DNA from: Penaeus vannamei
Taxonomy: Eukaryota; Arthropoda; Malacostraca; Decapoda; Penaeidae
Direction: 5' to 3'
Assembly (NCBI RefSeq): GCF_042767895.1
Contig: NC_091558.1
Location: forward strand, 39,353,027 to 39,363,026
DNA length: 10,000 nt
Shown: one piece after another, positions 8,703 through 10,000 of the stretch
How the letters are laid out: each line of letters starts with the position of its first letter
How positions within the stretch are numbered: the stretch's first letter is position 1
The notes under the pieces: generated by a model
Seen by the model: only the letters and a program-made list of their open reading frames with translations
Databases searched by the model: none
Told to the model about the DNA's origin: nothing
Program-made: the position numbers and the translations under genes

Positions 8703-8718
8703 TGAAGGTCAGTGACCA
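8703..8718 (+). promoter_or_regulatory. Extended half-site overlapping an ecdysone-type IR1
   Basis: TGAAGGTCA at 8703-8711 fits the ERR-type TNAAGGTCA site. The same half-site forms AGGTCA G TGACCA (8706-8718), an inverted repeat with a one-base spacer matching the EcR/USP consensus RGKTCANTGAMCY at 12 of 13 positions; only the last base differs. Ecdysteroid control in an arthropod would fit, but receptor binding is inferred. Confidence 0.45.
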
Positions 8719-8785
8719 AGAAATGGATGCAGCTGGCAGGGCGAGCCTCATGGCAGGAAATGGGTCTTTTCGTATCCGTTTTTTG

Positions 8786-8794
8786 TGACCTTAA
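8786..8794 (-). promoter_or_regulatory. ERR-type extended half-site
   Basis: TGACCTTAA on the plus strand reads TTAAGGTCA on the minus strand, matching TNAAGGTCA. It is the last member of the half-site cluster. Confidence 0.35.
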
Positions 8795-9118
8795 TGCACT
8801 CAGCCTTTGGCGGCCGAAGCCTCAAGCACGTCGTAAAGAATGAGAGGCAATGATTAAAGACGAATTAGATGGTAATCTCACAAAGTGTTAGCACAGTTTG
8901 CTTGGACGGACAGGGAGATGACGAAGGCCCCGAGAGCGCCGGGGAACTGCCAAGGCGTAGGACATCTGCCCTTTTTCCACGAAGGCGAAGAAGCAGAGAG
9001 CCGTTATGACGTGAGCCCTGGATTAGCTGCTGCTTGGCGAAGACCAACGCAGTAAAACATACATGTAGGGAACAAATAGTGGGCATGTGTTATAAATCAG
9101 AGTGGTGTAAGGGCGAAA
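8795..9118. other. GC-richer stretch without recognised gene
   Basis: A 73-codon minus frame (8865-9086) starts at an ATG and has a hydrophobic N-terminal stretch, but nothing identifies it and GC-rich DNA yields such frames easily. TATAAAT occurs at 9091-9097 without a clear initiator downstream, so no promoter is called. A 36-codon plus frame begins after it at 9119 and is Val/Ala-rich from a decayed GTG-containing repeat. Confidence 0.4.
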
Positions 9119-9688
9119 ATGAGCGTGAATGGTGACGTACGAGACATTGCGGCAAAAATGCCGACGGCGAAGGCGAATACAGTGGAAGTGGCAAAAGTGC
9201 AAGTGGTATTAGTCGAAGTAGCTTTGTAGTTGCTCTGATGTTGAGTGGAGTGGCTGTGCTAGAGGCTGTACACCTCAGATGGCTTTGCAGATTATGCCGT
9301 GTAGGTAGCGGCAGTCGGCTGAAGGTAGCGGCGGGCGCGCCTCCCCTCCGCCCATCAATCCGGCATCTCTACAAGCAGTTTACCTCCACCGACTGTTCTG
9401 GAATGTGTCGTTTTGATCAATCCCTAATGGTTCTCTCCGCGGCGCATTTTGGTCAGAGTTCGCAATCGCCAACAAGAATTTTCCAAAAGTTACACATTGC
9501 ATAATATTGCACAACTCTGGCGCTTTGAAGGCCGAACAATGTACACCATAGATTGCAGTAGATTCCCGCAGCAGGCAGCGCCCGCAAAAAACCAGAGTGG
9601 CTCCCTTATCTGATTTCATTTTCCTCTGGTATTGAGAGATGGCCAATTAAGGTGGATGCGAAAAAATCGTGGCCAGGTGTATCGGTGT
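9119..9688. other. CpG-containing stretch, nothing firmly recognised
   Basis: Around 9165-9225 a decayed repeat with GTG or GTA at short intervals is visible. GGTAGCGGC occurs twice (9304-9312 and 9324-9332). A minus frame of 79 codons (ATG at 9617-9619, ending 9380) and an overlapping plus frame have no recognisable content. No RNA gene was seen. Confidence 0.4.
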
Positions 9689-9868
9689 GCGTTTGAGTGA
9701 GTGAGTGAAGTGTGTGTGCGTGTGTGTGTGTGTGTGTGCGTTTGAGTGAGTGAGTGAAGTATTTGTGTGAGTGAGTGAGTGGTGTGTGTGCGTTTGAGTG
9801 AGTGAGTGAAGTGTGTGTGTGTGTGCGTTTGAGTGAGTGAGTGAAGTGTGTGTGTGTGTGTGTGTGTG
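9689..9868. repeat. GT/GAGT minisatellite with four identical 23-bp cores
   Basis: A 23-base core, starting GCGTTTGAGTGAGTGAGTGA and ending AGT, occurs identically at 9689-9711, 9738-9760, 9790-9812 and 9825-9847. The cores start 49, 52 and 35 bases apart, with variable (GT)n spacers between. A fifth, degenerate GAGT block lies at about 9762-9781. A GT run at 9846-9868 closes the array. Minus-strand frames give only Thr-His-Ser polymers. Confidence 0.95.
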
Positions 9869-10000
9869 CATATCTACGTATATATATGTGTGTGTGTGTG
9901 CGTGTGTATGTATGTATAAACACACACATATATGTATATGTGTGTTTGTTCGTGTATAGAGAGAGAGATATGTGTGTGTGCGTGTGTGTATATATAGAGA
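9869..10000. repeat. Compound TA/GT/GA microsatellite, cut by window end
   Basis: TATATATG, (GT)n, TATG, ACAC and GAGAGA blocks follow one another, with 11-bp palindromic arms at 9922-9932 and 9935-9945. The composition mirrors the compound array at 1803-2359. It continues past the end of the window. Confidence 0.93.

Larger units (their letters stand above)
8249..8794. promoter_or_regulatory. Cluster of nuclear-receptor half-sites (candidate enhancer or promoter)
   Basis: Exact AGGTCA occurs at 8352, 8360, 8401, 8655, 8662 and 8706 on the plus strand and at 8786-8791 on the minus strand. Near matches are GGGTCA at 8249 and 8274, GGTTCA at 8313 and AGGTCG at 8345. A given hexamer on either strand is expected about 0.3 times in 545 bases of even composition, so seven is a marked excess. 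CAGCTG E-boxes at 8262, 8635 and 8730 and an AP-1 motif at 8608 are interspersed. Nuclear receptors (RXR/USP partners, HNF4, ERR, NR4A, EcR) bind such elements. Regulatory activity and the target gene are inferred, not shown. A degenerate repeat rich in AGGTCA is the alternative. Confidence 0.45.

Noticed and set aside
9091..9229. TATAAAT followed by a 36-codon frame as a promoter and small gene
   Set aside because: No initiator at the expected distance, and the frame is dominated by a decayed GTG-type repeat.
9689..9847. CRISPR-like pattern of identical 23-bp repeats with spacers
   Set aside because: Only four repeats, spacers are simple GT runs of unequal length, and the host is eukaryotic; this is a minisatellite.
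9606..9929. Thr-His-Ser-rich frames of about 100 codons on the minus strand
   Set aside because: Produced by the GT/GAGT minisatellite.

Overview
The window looks like eukaryotic, probably decapod crustacean, intergenic or intronic DNA. A penaeid shrimp is the best guess, because long dinucleotide tracts, a multi-kilobase AAT/GAT array and short GC-richer islands together fit what is known of penaeid genomes. This rests on composition, not on a recognised gene; another repeat-rich invertebrate remains possible. By eye about 40 percent of the bases are simple or low-complexity repeat. I recognise no complete protein gene, RNA gene, autonomous mobile element or CRISPR array. Most long open frames are artefacts of microsatellites (His-Thr, Cys-Val, Ile-Tyr, Asn-Asp or Ile-Met runs).

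Layout. 1-500: unique DNA. 502-627: a (CA)n microsatellite. 855-991: a perfect two-copy 68-bp tandem repeat. 1482-1535: a small ACAT/TG repeat. 1803-2359: a compound microsatellite, (TA)-(AT)-(AG)-(CA/TG palindrome)-(TC)-(AC), whose middle is an imperfect inverted repeat. 2379-2792 (minus): the longest non-repetitive open frame, product unknown. 3236-3650: a possible internal exon ending in a good splice donor, then a T-rich tract and a TATA-like motif. 3865-7060: about 3.2 kb of degenerate AAT/GAT trinucleotide array with internal strand reversals, a 52-nt near-perfect palindrome, a copied block and a 27-bp higher-order repeat. 7374-7611: a short open frame and a nearby strong splice donor. 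8200-9650: a GC- and CpG-richer island. 9689-10000: a GT/GAGT minisatellite running into another compound microsatellite cut by the window edge.

The most functional-looking signal is in the CpG-richer island. Between about 8249 and 8794 there are seven exact AGGTCA half-sites on either strand, plus several near matches. They are arranged as a perfect DR1, a DR2, an NBRE-like site, two ERR-type extended half-sites and a nearly consensus ecdysone-type IR1. Such a cluster suggests a nuclear-receptor-responsive enhancer or promoter, but the target gene is not in view and no binding can be shown from sequence alone.

I found no convincing new multi-gene system. The interest here lies in repeat architecture and the candidate regulatory cluster.
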